The notes under the pieces: generated by a model
What the model saw: the letters and a program-made list of their open reading frames with translations, nothing else
What the model was told of the DNA's origin: nothing
Databases searched by the model: none
Assembly: GCA_917880885.1 (NCBI GenBank)
Contig: OU862927.1
Span: 22,847,450-22,911,449, forward strand
Direction of reading: 5' to 3'
DNA length: 64,000 nucleotides
Source of the DNA: Limnephilus marmoratus
Lineage: Eukaryota > Arthropoda > Insecta > Trichoptera > Limnephilidae
In this document: positions 11,306 to 22,244 of the stretch, one piece after another
Numbering within the stretch: position 1 is the stretch's first letter
Layout: every line of letters begins with the position of its first letter
Program-made: the position numbers and the translations under genes

Positions 11306-11735
11306 CCGGCATAGTCCAGCGGTAAGGCTCTTGACTAGCACTCTTGACTAGCACTCTTGACTAGCACTCCAAAAGTCGCGGGATCGAATCCCGGCGTGGC
11401 AAATAAATTTTATTTGATTAATTTGTGTTTTTTCACAATTTATTCATTTAAAATAATATATAATATATTTGCGGCACGTTCCAGAGTGGAAGATACTCTC
11501 AGTATCGCCCTGGTGTAAGACCACCATTCAGAATTGAAACGTTGCTTGAAATGGCGTCAGCCGTGTTTGGTGACCAGATCTGAATAGCCAGGTACTTCCC
11601 CACCTCCCTCTTCCCCATCTCCTTCCCTTCCCAATACCTTCAGCCTCACAACATACCCCAATTATGGATGTCATAGTCCCACTGGCTCCAGACGGGAGCA
11701 GTTGGGACTCTTGTGCGGTATACATGTAAAAAAAA
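11306..11735 (+). mobile_element. SINE-A, full-length copy
   Basis: The tRNA-like head has A-box-like TAGTCCAGCGGTAAGG and B-box GGATCGAATCCCGG at 11383-11396. Inside the head the segment CTTGACTAGCA is repeated three times (11329-11367). The body and a CATGTAAAAAAAA tail (11723-11735) follow. Because the host repeat is recognisable on both sides, this copy defines the ends of SINE-A well: it starts at GGCATAGTCC and ends in the A-run. Confidence 0.85.
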
Positions 11736-11776
11736 GCCAACGTTTCGGACAGCGTTGCAGTGTCCATCATCAGGGC
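11736..11776 (-). ncRNA. Hammerhead ribozyme motif (left arm)
   Basis: On the minus strand: GCC, CTGATGA, stem-loop with GGACA...TGTCC, GAA, palindromic ACGT, T, GGC. All conserved core positions are present, and stem I is GCC:GGC. It is the inverted twin of the motif at 11823-11863. Confidence 0.75.
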
Positions 11777-11822
11777 AGATCCGGCAGATCCGGTAGATCA
11801 CACATCTATCCTGCTCTGATCT

Positions 11823-11863
11823 GCCCTGATGATGGACACAGCAACGCTGTCCGAAACGTTGGC
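11823..11863 (+). ncRNA. Hammerhead ribozyme motif (right arm)
   Basis: GCC, CTGATGA, stem-loop GGACA(...)TGTCC, GAA, ACGT, T, GGC. It matches the core CUGANGA ... GAAA with a GUU triplet. It differs from the left-arm twin by one base in the loop of stem II. Short palindromic stem III suggests activity as a dimer. Confidence 0.75.
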
Positions 11864-12216
11864 TAAAGAAGGTGGTAGCGCAACATGGCATAACACCCCA
11901 AAAACAAATAACGGAAATATTATATTATAACGGCCGTGAAAATCTAAAAACGTTTCATAACATGTTTGAATTTACGTAAATATGTATTTTTTGATGCTGA
12001 AGATTGAAATTTCATTATGATATCAATTCAAAAAATATTTATTTATTTTATTTCAACGGTATACATATACCATAAGAACTTATTACATGTCACAAAATGA
12101 AAAATAATAATACAGAAATAATAAAAAAAAAAGTTAACAGATGATTGTGGCATTTGAATTAGAAATGACACCAGATAGAGAATTACATACAAATATCTAT
12201 AGTACAAAATATAGAA

Positions 12217-12690
12217 TTAATATTGACTGAAAAGATTTGATAGCATAGCCCTCTTGTACCTACTTTCCGTGCAGTTAAATAGATCTGCAACATCTGCATA
12301 TCTATTAGTAACATCATGTAACCTAGGTAAAAGGGAGTGTTTAGTATACTCAGTCTTATTATTGTTACATTTAAACAGGATTTTAGATCGAGTGGTTCTC
12401 GTGGGAATATGAAATTCAATGAGCTTAGTTAAATTAGGACTGTCTATGCTACCATTTACAATTTTGAACATAAATATTAAGTCGGATATAATTCTTCGAT
12501 CTGAGAGTTTTAATAAATTTAGTTCTTTCATCAAGTAATTGTAGTTTATGTTTTCAATGGGAATACCAAGTTTAAAATTAATATGTCTTAGAAATTTATG
12601 TTGAATTTTTTCGATTGAATCTGAATGTATTTTAAAATGGGGGGACCAGATCGAAGAGTTATATTCGACTTGACTACGTACTAAGGATGT
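12217..12690 (-). pseudogene. LINE C-terminal fragment, relative of the 3.8-7.1 kb LINE
   Basis: Minus strand reading gives EYNSSIWSP, EKIQHKFLRHINFKLGIP, LLKLSDRRIISDL and YADVADLFN, in the same order and with the same stop as 6270-6697. The 3' untranslated part extends to about 12030 and ends in an A-rich TAAATAAAT-type tail. Confidence 0.85.
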
Positions 12691-13305
12691 TTACAAAATT
12701 ATTTAGTTTTTTTTTAATTTTTTTTTTTTTTTAAATTTAATTTTCAAATTTTTAAAAATATAATTTAAAAACTTCACCAGCTTTCCAATTTTACTGGACA
12801 GCATTTATAGTTTATTGCAAACAACTCTACTCAGCAACGCCAACATATTTGTACGTTAAATTAACTCTAATTTAGGCCCAATAAAAGAAAAACGGGAATG
12901 TACGAGTACAGAATATAATGACAGTACAATTTAAAGTTCATTGAAGCACAACATGTCAAAATGGCGCACACTGACTGGTAATTGGATCAATTAATAACAT
13001 CTGTCGCATTACCCAAAATATTCAAAGTAAATTGGTTTTGTTGTATTGATAATAAAACATGGAAGTGGTGATTAAAAAACTATCAAATTTACATTTTACG
13101 TAATAAATAATTTTAAAATGGAAAATGTGTATTTTGCAGGGAACTACCCTGCGGTAAACCTTTTAATGGTTGCTATATTAACTTAGGTATCTTAATTAAA
13201 GGTTTGCTATACTTCAGAGTTCTTCGGAGCACCTTTAGTAGAATTATTGATAATCGAAATACAGTATTCCCACCTGCGGCCTATATTCTAAAAATTATGT
13301 AAGTA
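12691..13305. other. No recognised feature; AT-rich
   Basis: Begins with a T-rich run (12708-12735). No supported coding region. Confidence 0.4.
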
Positions 13306-13655
13306 GGTAGATACCAAAGATATTGGAATATAAGTAGATGTGCTATCTGCTGTTTTTACTATGTGGGTCTGCGCTTCCGGGTGTCGCCGATATTGTTTAC
13401 CAATTAACAAATAAACTAAAAGAACAAATAATTAACAAATAAACCAAACGAACGTAAAACTAAATGAACGAATTCTTTCCTTATTCAAAATATATTGTTA
13501 ACCAATATTAATGCACATTTTCAAAAAATCAACGAAATGAACAAATTCTTTTTGTATGAAAACTACGCTAATTCGCGCGTAGTCCGGCGACAGTTGTGCG
13601 GACACCATAGCATATCTCTTCTGTATTTGAATATCTTTGGTAGATACCAACTTTA
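13306..13655. mobile_element. MITE-like element with inverted ends
   Basis: The left end GGTAGATACCAAAGATATT (13306-13324) is mirrored at 13632-13652, AATATCTTTGGTAGATACC. No transposase coding lies between. Target duplication was not resolved. The family is unknown. Confidence 0.5.
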
Positions 13656-13762
13656 ATATTAGGCACTACACAATATTATTAACAAGCACAGCTGCTTTTC
13701 CATCTATTGTCTGCGTTTCAAAAATTGTCTTGTATCTTTGAAGATAGTGGAATATATCGCCG

Positions 13763-14440
13763 TGCAGGAGGCCCTCTCACGGCCTATGTGGCCGTTCAAG
13801 TATTACGTAACGCACTTGGGGGGGGGGGTCTTGTGAAACGTTACTGTGAGTTACGAGGGGGGAGGTTCGAACAACGCGTTACGTAACATGTTTTTCTTTA
13901 TTTAGATAAAAAAAAACTAAGAAATTAAAATTTTCCAAGTTGGCAATCCTTTTCGTTCTCTTGTTTTATTTATTACCGCGAACGCGATTAAAATAAGAAA
14001 AAAGGTATTTAAGCGACTTTCCAGTACTTTGCGCAACTTAATTGTGACTTTCAGGTAAAAATTATCACTTGGGCGTTGCGTAACGTTTAGGGGGGGGAAG
14101 TTTAGGAAAAACGTTACGGCGCATTACATGCGGGGGGGGGAACGGGGGTCAAAAATCTTCAAAAATTGCGTTACGTAATACTTGAACGCCCCCTGTGTCA
14201 TCTTAGGAGATGTAAGGTGGAGGGTCTTTTTAAGTAAATGAAGGAAAGGAAGTTCTGGGAAGCATAAAGATATCAGGGGTGTTTAGGAATCTGGGAGTCA
14301 GTGTGTCCAGGAGTGACGGACGTATGAATCCATCCCTCCAACTGCGGTACTAAGCAGTGGATGGGTCGAGAAAGTTCGGTCGGAAAGGTTAAAAAGCCTC
14401 CCTAAATCAGTCCCTCTCGATCCGACCTGCCACGCGGTAT
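13763..14440 (-). mobile_element. SINE-B copy interrupted by a MITE
   Basis: The 3' piece (13763-13790, GCAGGAGGCCCTCTCACGGC) and the rest (14193-14440, GTGTCATCTTAGGAGATG onward) join into one SINE-B when the intervening 0.4 kb is ignored. The head (GGTTATCC, GGCGGTACC) is missing. Confidence 0.75.
13790..14192. mobile_element. MITE with ~24-bp inverted repeats and poly-G tracts
   Basis: The ends are GCCGTTCAAGTATTACGTAA (13791-13810) and its mirror TTACGTAATACTTGAACGCC (14171-14190). The interior has four G-runs of 8-11 bases and repeated CGTTACG-type strings. The layout resembles the element at 20329-20491. The target duplication is ambiguous (TGTG-like on both sides). Confidence 0.75.
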
Positions 14441-15779
14441 TCTTAAAATAATCAAAATTTGATCCTTTGAGGTAATGTTGCATCCAACAAAACTATCAAT
14501 GTTGAGTTGTTGATGGAATAGTGTTGAGAAACTTATCATCTCTTAAGGTAGGGACCATGCCAACCAAATTTTTTAAGGCCTGTGTGCGCATTAAAAAATT
14601 GGATTATGAAAGAACGTTGAATATTGTTTGTCAAAATCACGATGCTGGTTTAATTCATGGGAATAAAAGGAGAAAACGGACATCTGATGGCTTTCGGAAA
14701 GACTGCAAAGCCAAAAAGCTGGAGGGTATTTGAAAAGTAGTGCTTTTAGAGCTAAACTTAAAACTCACCTTTTCAGACAGTTATACCCATAAAGTCAAAA
14801 TCTGTCATCTTCACTTTCACTGCCTGCGACATTGTAAATAACTGATTGAGTAAATATGTAAAATTTCTTATTTGTAGGCTTTCGAAAAACACATTTTATA
14901 AAAATTCTACAACCGTAAAGAGTACTAAATTCTCCAGTCTTTCAAAATAAAAATCAACGCTACTTTTTCGACTAATCTTCTCATAAATGTTATACTAACA
15001 GTGATGTGGGTAGCAAATGTAAAATCATGCAATGTCCAGTTTTAAATATAATGTCCTCCGCGTACAAAGCCATTTCTTCTCCGAGCATACTTATATTTAG
15101 TGTACTTTAGTACTTTCACGTTTAATGTGCACTCACGGTGTTGCTCATTTATAAACGTTAACTGCCTCTTATTATTGTATTATATTTTATTTTTAATGAT
15201 TCTTGATTTAATGACACCGTTATTATCTATCATTAATAATATTGGGATGATTTATAAATCGTCGATTTTATGAAAAAATCACCTCAAGGGCGCTGTACAA
15301 ACGTATAAATAATATATATCTAAGATCTAGAAAGCTTATGGCAAAAATTTGCATCCAGCGGTTCATTGATCACCGATACGAAAAGATATGTTCAATGTTT
15401 TGACCAATGAACGCGATGCTGCCTAAAAATGAAAGAATACAGGACCATACTTACCTGGGAGGTCGCTTGAAATTAGCAGTTTATTGTCTATTTAAAGAAA
15501 TTTAGATAGAGTTTGCACGCAGAGGACAAAATTATGAAAACACGTTATAAAAAAAATGAAAAATATTTTATTATTAATATATAATATATTCTTTAATGAG
15601 TGTATTTTGGATAGTAAACTCAACATTTAGTGATGGGCGGTACAGTAGTAGGTACAAGGGTTTGATCTTCCTAAATGTGATTCGTCAAGAGACAGATTGA
15701 CGTGTAAAGATTCGAGTAATTTTAATTCAGTAAGAGAAGTGTGATTAAGACATATCATAGGCAATACAAGTATGATATT
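14441..15779. other. Mostly unrecognised; short LINE tail at 14735-14790
   Basis: FRAKLKTHLFRQLYP reads at about 14746-14790 and resembles the final residues of L2/CR1-type LINE proteins. A 70-codon basic open frame at 14521-14733 has no known motif. The rest holds nothing I can identify. Confidence 0.4.
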
Positions 15780-15960
15780 TTCAGGTAGGAATATTTAAAT
15801 TAAGGGTATGAGAGCCCAAAAGATAGGTTTTTAATTTAGACCTAAATTCTGTTGGGCTTTGTTATGCTTCTTAATTCCGGAGGGAGTCTATTTCAAGCCT
15901 TAGACCCAGATACTCCGAAAGCACGATCTCCAAACTTAGTATTTGGCTATTGCATTGGCT
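15780..15960 (-). pseudogene. LINE C-terminal fragment (L2/CR1-like end)
   Basis: Minus-strand text FGDRAFGVSGSKAWNRLPPE followed by LRS is the widespread LINE C-terminal signature (GxRAF.v..p..WN.LP.elR), then FKTKLKT-like wording after a frameshift. Truncated on both sides. Confidence 0.7.
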
Positions 15961-16019
15961 AGTATGGCATTATCTATCGTCCTGTGCCAAAACAGCACTA
16001 TTGTTAATTTTGTTATCTT

Positions 16020-16190
16020 GGCATTGCTTTGTATATACTGTATATTCTATGTTTCATATTAATTTATCAATATTTTGTAAGGACTCGTAAGGAACACTAC
16101 GGGATTACTTTTAAGTTTATTATAGTTAAGCGCACTTGAAGTGAAATATCACAAGACTGCGCTGTACAAATGTTACGTTATTGTTATATA
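16020..16190 (+). repeat. Dispersed repeat shared with 49815-49975
   Basis: TATACTGTATATTCT, GGACTCGTAAGGAACACTA-like and TTATAGTTAAGCGCACTTGA appear here and, inverted, at 49.8-50.0 kb. It may be the 3' untranslated region of the LINE family whose C-terminus is at 15.8-15.96 kb; that link is inference. Confidence 0.6.
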
Positions 16191-16282
16191 TACTTTCTAA
16201 TTAAAGTGTGTTTATCGGAAGTGACCTATAAGTTTTCTGTAAACCTACATGTAAATAATGAAATTAAATAGAGCCTAAGAAT

Positions 16283-16658
16283 CTCTACATATTATAAATT
16301 AAAGTCCTCCGCCACATCTGTCTGTCTGTTCGCGATAAATTAAAACAACTACTGAACTGATTATCATGCGGTTTTCACCAATGGATAGGAATTTTCACCA
16401 ATTCATGAGGAAGGTTTAGGTATATGATTTGTCAAGCGTAAATTGTAAATCGTAATTGTCATGTGTAAATTGGTTGAAATATGAGAATGTCTGTATGAAA
16501 ACGAGCGGGCTGGCAAGCGGGCGGTGTGGATTTGATATATATGCAAATTAACAGATGCCAGTGTGAGTTAACTTATCGTGGTTATAAAGTTTGGTAACCA
16601 TCCAGCAGATTGCGTTGTGTTTCGTTAGCCAGAGCAACGCGTGGCCGGGTCAGCTAGT
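16283..16658 (+). mobile_element. Non-autonomous Helitron-like element
   Basis: Begins A|TCTCTACATATTATAAATTA and ends GTGGCCGGGTCAGCTAGT|T (CTAGT at 16654-16658). This is the TC...CTRR(T) structure inserted between A and T that defines Helitrons. No Rep/helicase coding, so it would depend on an autonomous relative. Related: 10147-10500 and, on minus, 21137-21665. Confidence 0.8.
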
Positions 16659-16982
16659 TCATAATAAACTATACAGCGTCCTGGTGTGATTTTTCACAAA
16701 AACGGAGCTCTACGAATTATTAAATTATTATTATTAGTATTTTCCCAGAATAACATATTAGTAAACATGCTTTTTATACGTTGAAACTTGTGGAATAATG
16801 TTGTGAGTTGATCTCGTGACTGTATGTATATCGAACGTAAATCTTTTGATTCAGTCATATTTTTATTTGCTTATTAAGCTGAATTACTACAATAACATAT
16901 GTGAATTTATAAAATAAGCATATTGTTTTCTTTAAAGCACTATTGAGTGGAGTACAGTAAAAAAATATTTTATAAATGTGAT

Positions 16983-17102
16983 TTTTTTTATTTTTTTTTA
17001 TTTATTTATTTATTTTTTTTTATTTTTTTTTTTATTTTATTTTTTTTTTTATTATATTTTTTTTTATTTTTTTTTTTTTTTATTTTTATTTTTTTTTTTA
17101 CA
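16983..17102. repeat. T-rich low-complexity tract
   Basis: Runs of 4-12 T separated by single A. It directly abuts the 3' end of the minus-strand SINE-B and probably grew from its A-tail. Confidence 0.85.
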
Positions 17103-17429
17103 TTAGCTCCACACAGGAGGCCCTGAGGAAAATAATTTCCCTCAGGGCCTATGTCATCTTTGGGGATGCTGTGTGGAGGGTTATTTTTAAGGAAAGGAAG
17201 GAGAGGAGAGTTCTGGGAAGGAAAAGGGTTTAAGGGGTGGGTAGGAATCTGGGGTTCAGTATGTCCTGGTCATCCACCTCCAAGACCTAAACAAACCTTA
17301 CCCCATGAACCCGGGCACCCCTGCTAAATCACCAAACATAGCGAACCACTTGGGGTGACCTATGGCAGAGGTGTTGGTTATCCAATAAAGGTTCCCGGGG
17401 CGGCGGTACCCATTCCCGCCTCCCAAATT
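17100..17429 (-). mobile_element. SINE-B, internally shortened copy
   Basis: On the minus strand the head is GGAGGCGGGAATGGGTACCG, then the body, then the compound hairpin (CCACACAG...GGCCCTGAGGGAAA / TTTTCCTCAGGGCC...CTGTGTGG) and ATGTAAAAA. The middle segment with CACGCAGCAGG present in the 10.7-kb copy is missing. The same deletion occurs at 45.9 and 54.56 kb, so this is a subfamily. Confidence 0.85.
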
Positions 17430-18210
17430 GTGACTTGGCATACATTCTAATTTAAATATATTTCTTAACCAACTTTCATTTTAAACTATTAAGAATTGTA
17501 TTTTTATTGGTTTTAAAATATGAAATGTAATTCTTATTTTTTTGTTATAATACATTAAATTGTACAAAATATAAACATAATTGATAACAGAATAATTTAA
17601 TAAGTAGATATATAACATAAATAGTACATGAATTTCAATAAACATTTGATCTTCCTAATTTTGTATCTGTATATTATTTTTTTTTTGAGGGTGTACTTCC
17701 GTAAAAAACAGTAAAAACTGTAACGGTGTGTTCTGGCGTTATGAAATTTAAACGGTTTTTTTAATAGATTTAGTTAAAGTATTTTTTCAGTTAAAAAAAA
17801 AAAATTTTCGTTGGTTATTGAGCTTTGATATATCCAGTTAGATGTAAAAAAAACCTAACTCTATTTTCTAAATTCCATACTATTCAATACGATGGTGGAT
17901 TTATGACGGCCGGTGTAGATTATTTCAGTCAAGGGATGCGCCGCATCCACAAACTGAAAGATCGTTAAATTTTGAAAAAAAAAAAAAACATTTTCAGCTA
18001 AACAATATCAGTAACGTCGTATTTTTCAATCTTAGCACTCTAGCTCACCGAAAACTCACGGACCGCCACAATATAAATACTTGAATATTCATTTTTCAGG
18101 ATTTTTTTGGTATTGGCGTACCGTTGTAATAAGCTTTTTAAAATAGCATGTCGGAGACGCCCCACTCCGAAAGGTTTTGATGACAGTGATTTTTTTTTAC
18201 TGAAAAATGT
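17430..18210. other. No recognised feature
   Basis: AT-rich sequence without supported ORFs or repeats. Confidence 0.4.
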
Positions 18211-18218
18211 TTGCTACT

Positions 18219-18823
18219 CATAGACATACGAATATTAGTAGACCAGAACATAAAGGTGAAGGGGGAAACCAACTACAGCGGGGCGCAGAGCGAGAAGATG
18301 ACTTTGGAGATATGTGATTTGTCGATAACTCAATATGACAGTATATAGGCATCTCGCATTATAATATCACCATTTAGTTCTTAAAAGTAAACTCTGCTTT
18401 TGAATGAATAGACCTTTTTACATGGGAGCGCGAATTACTCGCCGTGTATTAAACAAATTTGGGATGTCTAAAAGTTAGTTTATTTTCAGTCTCCAATATT
18501 TTGTTGCCGTATTTAGTTAAGACACTTTTACAAATGTTACATAATTTACTTACCCCAGCAAACATCGACGAGCACACGCCATATATCTCGAGTGATAGTA
18601 TATATTTACACGTTTCCAAAAAACAAACCATGTTTTTTGCGGTGTTATTTCGTAAAATGCACCGATGAGCGCTCGACGCTGGCTCGCAGAAGAATGATGA
18701 CGTCACATTTTTTAGATTCAGGCAAAACCATACTCAATCCCAGCCGATTCCAAGTAAGGGGGTATGGGGAGGGGGAAATAATACGCTTTTATCACTTAGG
18801 GCAGGTCTACTAATATTCATATG
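18219..18823 (-). mobile_element. DNA transposon remnant with 8-bp target duplication, copy 1
   Basis: Flanked by TTGCTACT at 18211-18218 and 18824-18831. The ends start CATAGACATACGAATATTAG and, on the other strand, CATATGAATATTAGTAGACC, an imperfect inverted repeat. An 8-bp duplication fits hAT or P superfamilies; the CATA start leans to P-like but no THAP domain is visible. A minus-strand 85-codon frame (18706-18449) contains CNICKSVLTKYGNKIL. Before the CxxC, a GTAAGT donor-like site is shared with copy 2. Confidence 0.75.
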
Positions 18824-18831
18824 TTGCTACT

Positions 18832-19266
18832 ATTTTTTTTTTGTGCTGAAAATTATTCATCATTGACAAACATGGTTTTCTCAGCAAAAACAAAGTTATT
18901 AATATATTTTTTCATTGCTGCCTTTTCTCTAATTTTTAATCTACTGAAAACAATACGACAAACTCTGTGCACTGAATAACGCTTTGACAAATAATTCCTT
19001 GTCAACATGAATTATTGTGTCGCGTGCTATCGGGTGCACAGTAATTACATTTTGTGCAGAAACTTAGTGCATTCATAGCGATGTTAACGCGATTACAGCC
19101 GCCGATTGACAAATAAACCGAGTATTTACTGAAATGCTTTCAATAGTCGGAGATAAGCTGTCATAAAGCAGGTACACGAATACTAAAAACTGTACCTCAA
19201 AATAATTAAAATAATTAATCACGAATGGAGAATATCACAAAATAATCTATTCGCATTTATTTATTT
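18832..19266. other. No recognised feature
   Basis: No supported ORF or repeat was seen between the transposon remnant and the Helitron. Confidence 0.4.
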
Positions 19267-19975
19267 ACTAGCTGGTCCCGGCATTCATTGCTATGCCATT
19301 TAATAAAGAAATTGTTTCTCCCTGAGTGTCCTTTCCCATTCGTCCCGTTTCCCTTCCGCCACCCCTTCTTCTCCTGCGTCCTCTTCCCCTCTCGCGTTCA
19401 CACTCCGTCACCTCCACCTTCCCCTCCCCCCTCCCAGGTCCCCCTCCCCCCTCCTGCGTTTCCCTACCACCTTCCCCGCCTTCCCTCTTCCCTTTCCCGC
19501 TCCCTCGTCCCACCAACCCTCCACCCGCGTTCCATATATATTCAATCGCAGTACATTCAGTTTTTAAACAGCCCGCGTGCCACCTTTTACAATTTTTATT
19601 CAAATTTCCATTTTTAATTAAATTTGGTACCTAACATAGGTACCTATTTAAAATATCTGAAATTCTTGATTCGATTCAAAATATTAGGGGAGTACCTACT
19701 TTAAATAAATTTTTCAACTTTTCAAAAATAGAATCCTGATTGAAAAATCATTCATTGTTTTGCAATATGTCATTCTCTAACACGCGAACTGTCAAACGTG
19801 CGGGTTTTCTGAAATTATCCAATTTTCTGCGCAATTTTGTTAATTTTTCTCTCCGTAAAAACCATCCTCGTACTTCAAGGAATATTCTAAAAAAAGAATT
19901 AGCAAAATCGGTTCAGCTGATCTCGAGATTGGCGCTTAACAACACATTTAGCGATTCATTTTTATATTATAGAGA
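19267..19975 (-). mobile_element. Non-autonomous Helitron-like element with pyrimidine/purine tract
   Basis: On the minus strand it starts TCTCTATAATATAAAAATGA and ends GCCGGGACCAGCTAGT. The 3' half holds a ~200-bp tract that is nearly all C/T on plus (19330-19530). The open frames over that tract are composition artefacts. The elements at 46.6-47.0 and 63.1-63.5 kb have the same design. Confidence 0.75.
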
Positions 19976-19984
19976 ATAAACAGA

Positions 19985-21003
19985 AACAAACAGCTCCCAC
20001 TTTTGTATCTATTGTAATTTTCATAATAATCTCGAAATTAAAATATGTATTTAGTTTAGACCATTCCTACCCCAATGTAAACATGTATCCCTTCAAAAAG
20101 TAACTTTGTAATGATAAAGCAATTAGATTCATTTGCTAAGTCCCCGCTTTTGTATCCAGTGTAATTTTCATAATAATTTCGATATTAAAATATATAATTA
20201 GTTTAGACCATTCCTACTCCAATGTAAACATGTATCCCTTCAAAAAGCTATAAAAAATACCATTCTTCGTAAATATAATAACGATTTGACAATAAAATTA
20301 GGTCATTAGTAACTCATATTACTTGTAAGGGAACGTACCCATTCTACGTACCCCCGCCCACGAATGGGGGGGTCTTCAAAATGTCACGCTTGGTACAAAT
20401 GAGCGGCGGCGGGCTTAGGGTTTTGGTCACCGGGGGGGGGGGGGGGGTTAAAAATTGCAAAAAGTTGGTCACGTAGTATGGGTACGTTCCCTAAGGTCTT
20501 TCCCTAATAATCATTGAAGTGAGCTCCAAACCCAAGGTAATTAACTTACTGGAATTACCAAAATATTTAGAAATTCAACAGTCTAAAACGGCTTAGCAAC
20601 AAATATAATTATTATAATTGATTAAAATCCTTGTAGACTACCCCGTAATTTTCATAATAATTTCGATATTAAAATATGTAATTAGTTTAGAGGTTTAGAC
20701 CATTCCCACTCCAATGTAAACATGTATCCCTTCAAAAAGCAATTAAAAAATACCATACTTCATATATATATTATAGCGATTTGACAGTGAAATTAGGTCA
20801 TTAGTAGGTGACTCATATTACTTGTAAGGTTTTTCCCTAATCATCATTGAAGTGAGCTGCAAACCCAAGGTAATTAGCTTATATATTAGCCCAAGGTAAT
20901 TATTACTGGAATTACCAAAATATTTATAAATTCGACAGTCTAAAACGACTTAGCAACAAATATAATTGATTAAAATCCTTGTAGACCACCCCTCTCCCCC
21001 ACC
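19985..21003. repeat. Three diverged tandem repeat units
   Basis: Units begin near 19998, 20155 and 20645 with GTAATTTTCATAATAAT, then ATTAGTTTAGACCATTCC and CCAATGTAAACATGTATCCC. Units two and three also share TCATTAGT...CTCATATTACTTGTAAGG and ATCATTGAAGTGAGCT. Unit two contains a MITE. Confidence 0.85.
20329..20491. mobile_element. Harbinger-like MITE, 163 bp, TAA target duplication
   Basis: The ends are GGGAACGTACCCATTCTACG and the mirror of GGGAACGTACCCATACTACG. TAA flanks both sides (20326-20328 and 20492-20494). The third tandem unit near 20825 has the uninterrupted site CTTGTAAGGTTTTTCCC. A three-base TWA duplication and a GGG start fit PIF/Harbinger. A 15-base G-run is at 20431-20447. 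Confidence 0.85.
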
Positions 21004-21048
21004 CCAAAATATTGTGTATATAAACCGTAGACTAAGAATTATTTGTAC

Positions 21049-21088
21049 CTGTCTGAAGATGGCTTCAACGAGCTGAAACCGGTTACGG
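21049..21088 (+). ncRNA. Hammerhead ribozyme motif
   Basis: CTGT, CTGAAGA, stem-loop (GGCT...AGCT), GAA, palindromic ACCGGT, T, ACGG. Stem I pairs CTGT with ACGG including one G:T wobble. Core position 7 is A, which the consensus CUGANGA allows. It sits at the end of the tandem repeat block and 49 bp before a Helitron end. Confidence 0.6.
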
Positions 21089-21136
21089 TCAAATAAAATT
21101 AATTGGAATAAAGTTTTATATTCGTTTTATTATAAT

Positions 21137-21665
21137 ACTAGCAGACCCGGCCACACGTTGCTATGGCTAACGAGACACAACGCCATTACCCAACCTTTAT
21201 TAAATCCACACCACCCGCTTGCCAGCTGCCCGCTGCCTGAATTGAATATTTGAATTTATCGACATTTCTCTAGTATAATAAGCATGTTTTTATACATATA
21301 AACCTTCATCTTGAATCACTCTATCTAAAGGTGAAAACCGCATGAGTATCCGTTGCGTAGTTTAAAAGATCTATGCGCACATACATTTTGAGCGACTTCA
21401 TCAAATTAAATAACTCAAATCAAATACCTACTTACTCTAGGACATCTATTTTCCAATTTCTTCCATAGAATAAATTTTAAAAGTGACTATAGTACGGCCC
21501 GCCAGCCGTTTTAAAGTGCGCAAAAATATGTTTTCTTTGAATTTCTCGGCTTTTCTCTAATATAATTTACATGGATTATACATATAGACATTCCTCTTCA
21601 ATCACTCTATCTATTATTATCTAGACTTCATTTTATACTATGTAATTATTATTATAATATAGAAA
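21137..21665 (-). mobile_element. Helitron-like element, diverged, 5' end not found
   Basis: On plus it starts ACTAGCAGACCCGGCCACAC, the complement of a CTAGT terminus, with ACACCACCCGCTTGCCAGC inside, matching the 16.3-kb family. The segment CTTCATCTTGAATCACTCTA at 21306 recurs in altered form near 21590, so part of the element is duplicated. Confidence 0.6.
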
Positions 21666-21789
21666 TAAACAGTTCATTAGTTACATTGGTGAAAACAATT
21701 TATAATTAATAAGTATATTTCATGGTGGGTAGGTACTTATTATGTGTTTCATTGTAGTGTCTTATTTATGGTGTGCATATTAAGTAATT

Positions 21790-21870
21790 ACTGGGTGATG
21801 TGTGTAGTGGGAAGGTGTGCGTGCGTGTGTGTGAGTATGTGTGTATGTATGTATATATGTATGCGCATTG
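21790..21870. repeat. TG/TA-rich microsatellite
   Basis: Imperfect GTGTGT and TATGTATG runs. Confidence 0.8.
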
Positions 21871-21949
21871 AACAATGTATATTAATGACATAATGCTCTT
21901 TAAATTTGGGCAATGAATCGAACAAAATGTCGATTATTATTATTATTAA

Positions 21950-22147
21950 ACATTGCGTAGTCCAGTGGTAAGGCTCTTGACTCGCATTCCGAAGGTCGCG
22001 GGATCGAATCCCGGCGTTGCAAATAAATATTATTTGATTGATTTTTGTGTTATTTCACAATTTATTCATTTAAAATAATATATAGTATATTTGCGGCACG
22101 TTCCAGAGTGGAAGATACTCTCAGTATCGCCCTGGTGTAAGACCACC
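21950..22147 (+). mobile_element. SINE-A, 3'-truncated copy
   Basis: Head with GCGTAGTCCAGTGGTAAGG and B-box-like GGATCGAATCCCGG, then the body through GCGGCACGTTCCAGAGTGG up to GTAAGACCACC, where homology stops. The A-tail half is absent. Confidence 0.85.
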
Positions 22148-22244
22148 TGACTTTTTCAAGATGGGATTTTCAGGTGTCTGCCAAAATGCAACGTTGCCAG
22201 CTCTTTCGGCGCAGATTCAAAGATATTTTTTATTACCATCAAAC

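Larger units (their letters stand above)
11228..11935. mobile_element. Foldback Penelope-like terminal structure, split by SINE-A
   Basis: The left arm (11228-11305 and, beyond the SINE, 11736-11795) is the inverted complement of the right arm (11809-11935). Examples are GGGGTGTAATGCCGTGTTGC against GCAACATGGCATAACACCCC, and CTTCTTTAGCC against GGCTAAAGAAG. The centre is near 11802. Both arms carry a hammerhead core. The SINE-A interrupts the left arm after CTTTAGCC, and AGCC repeats at the far side, consistent with a short target duplication. Confidence 0.75.

Noticed and set aside
19288..19634. Proline/serine-rich and Arg/Gly-rich frames on both strands
   Set aside because: They arise from the C/T tract of a Helitron-like element.
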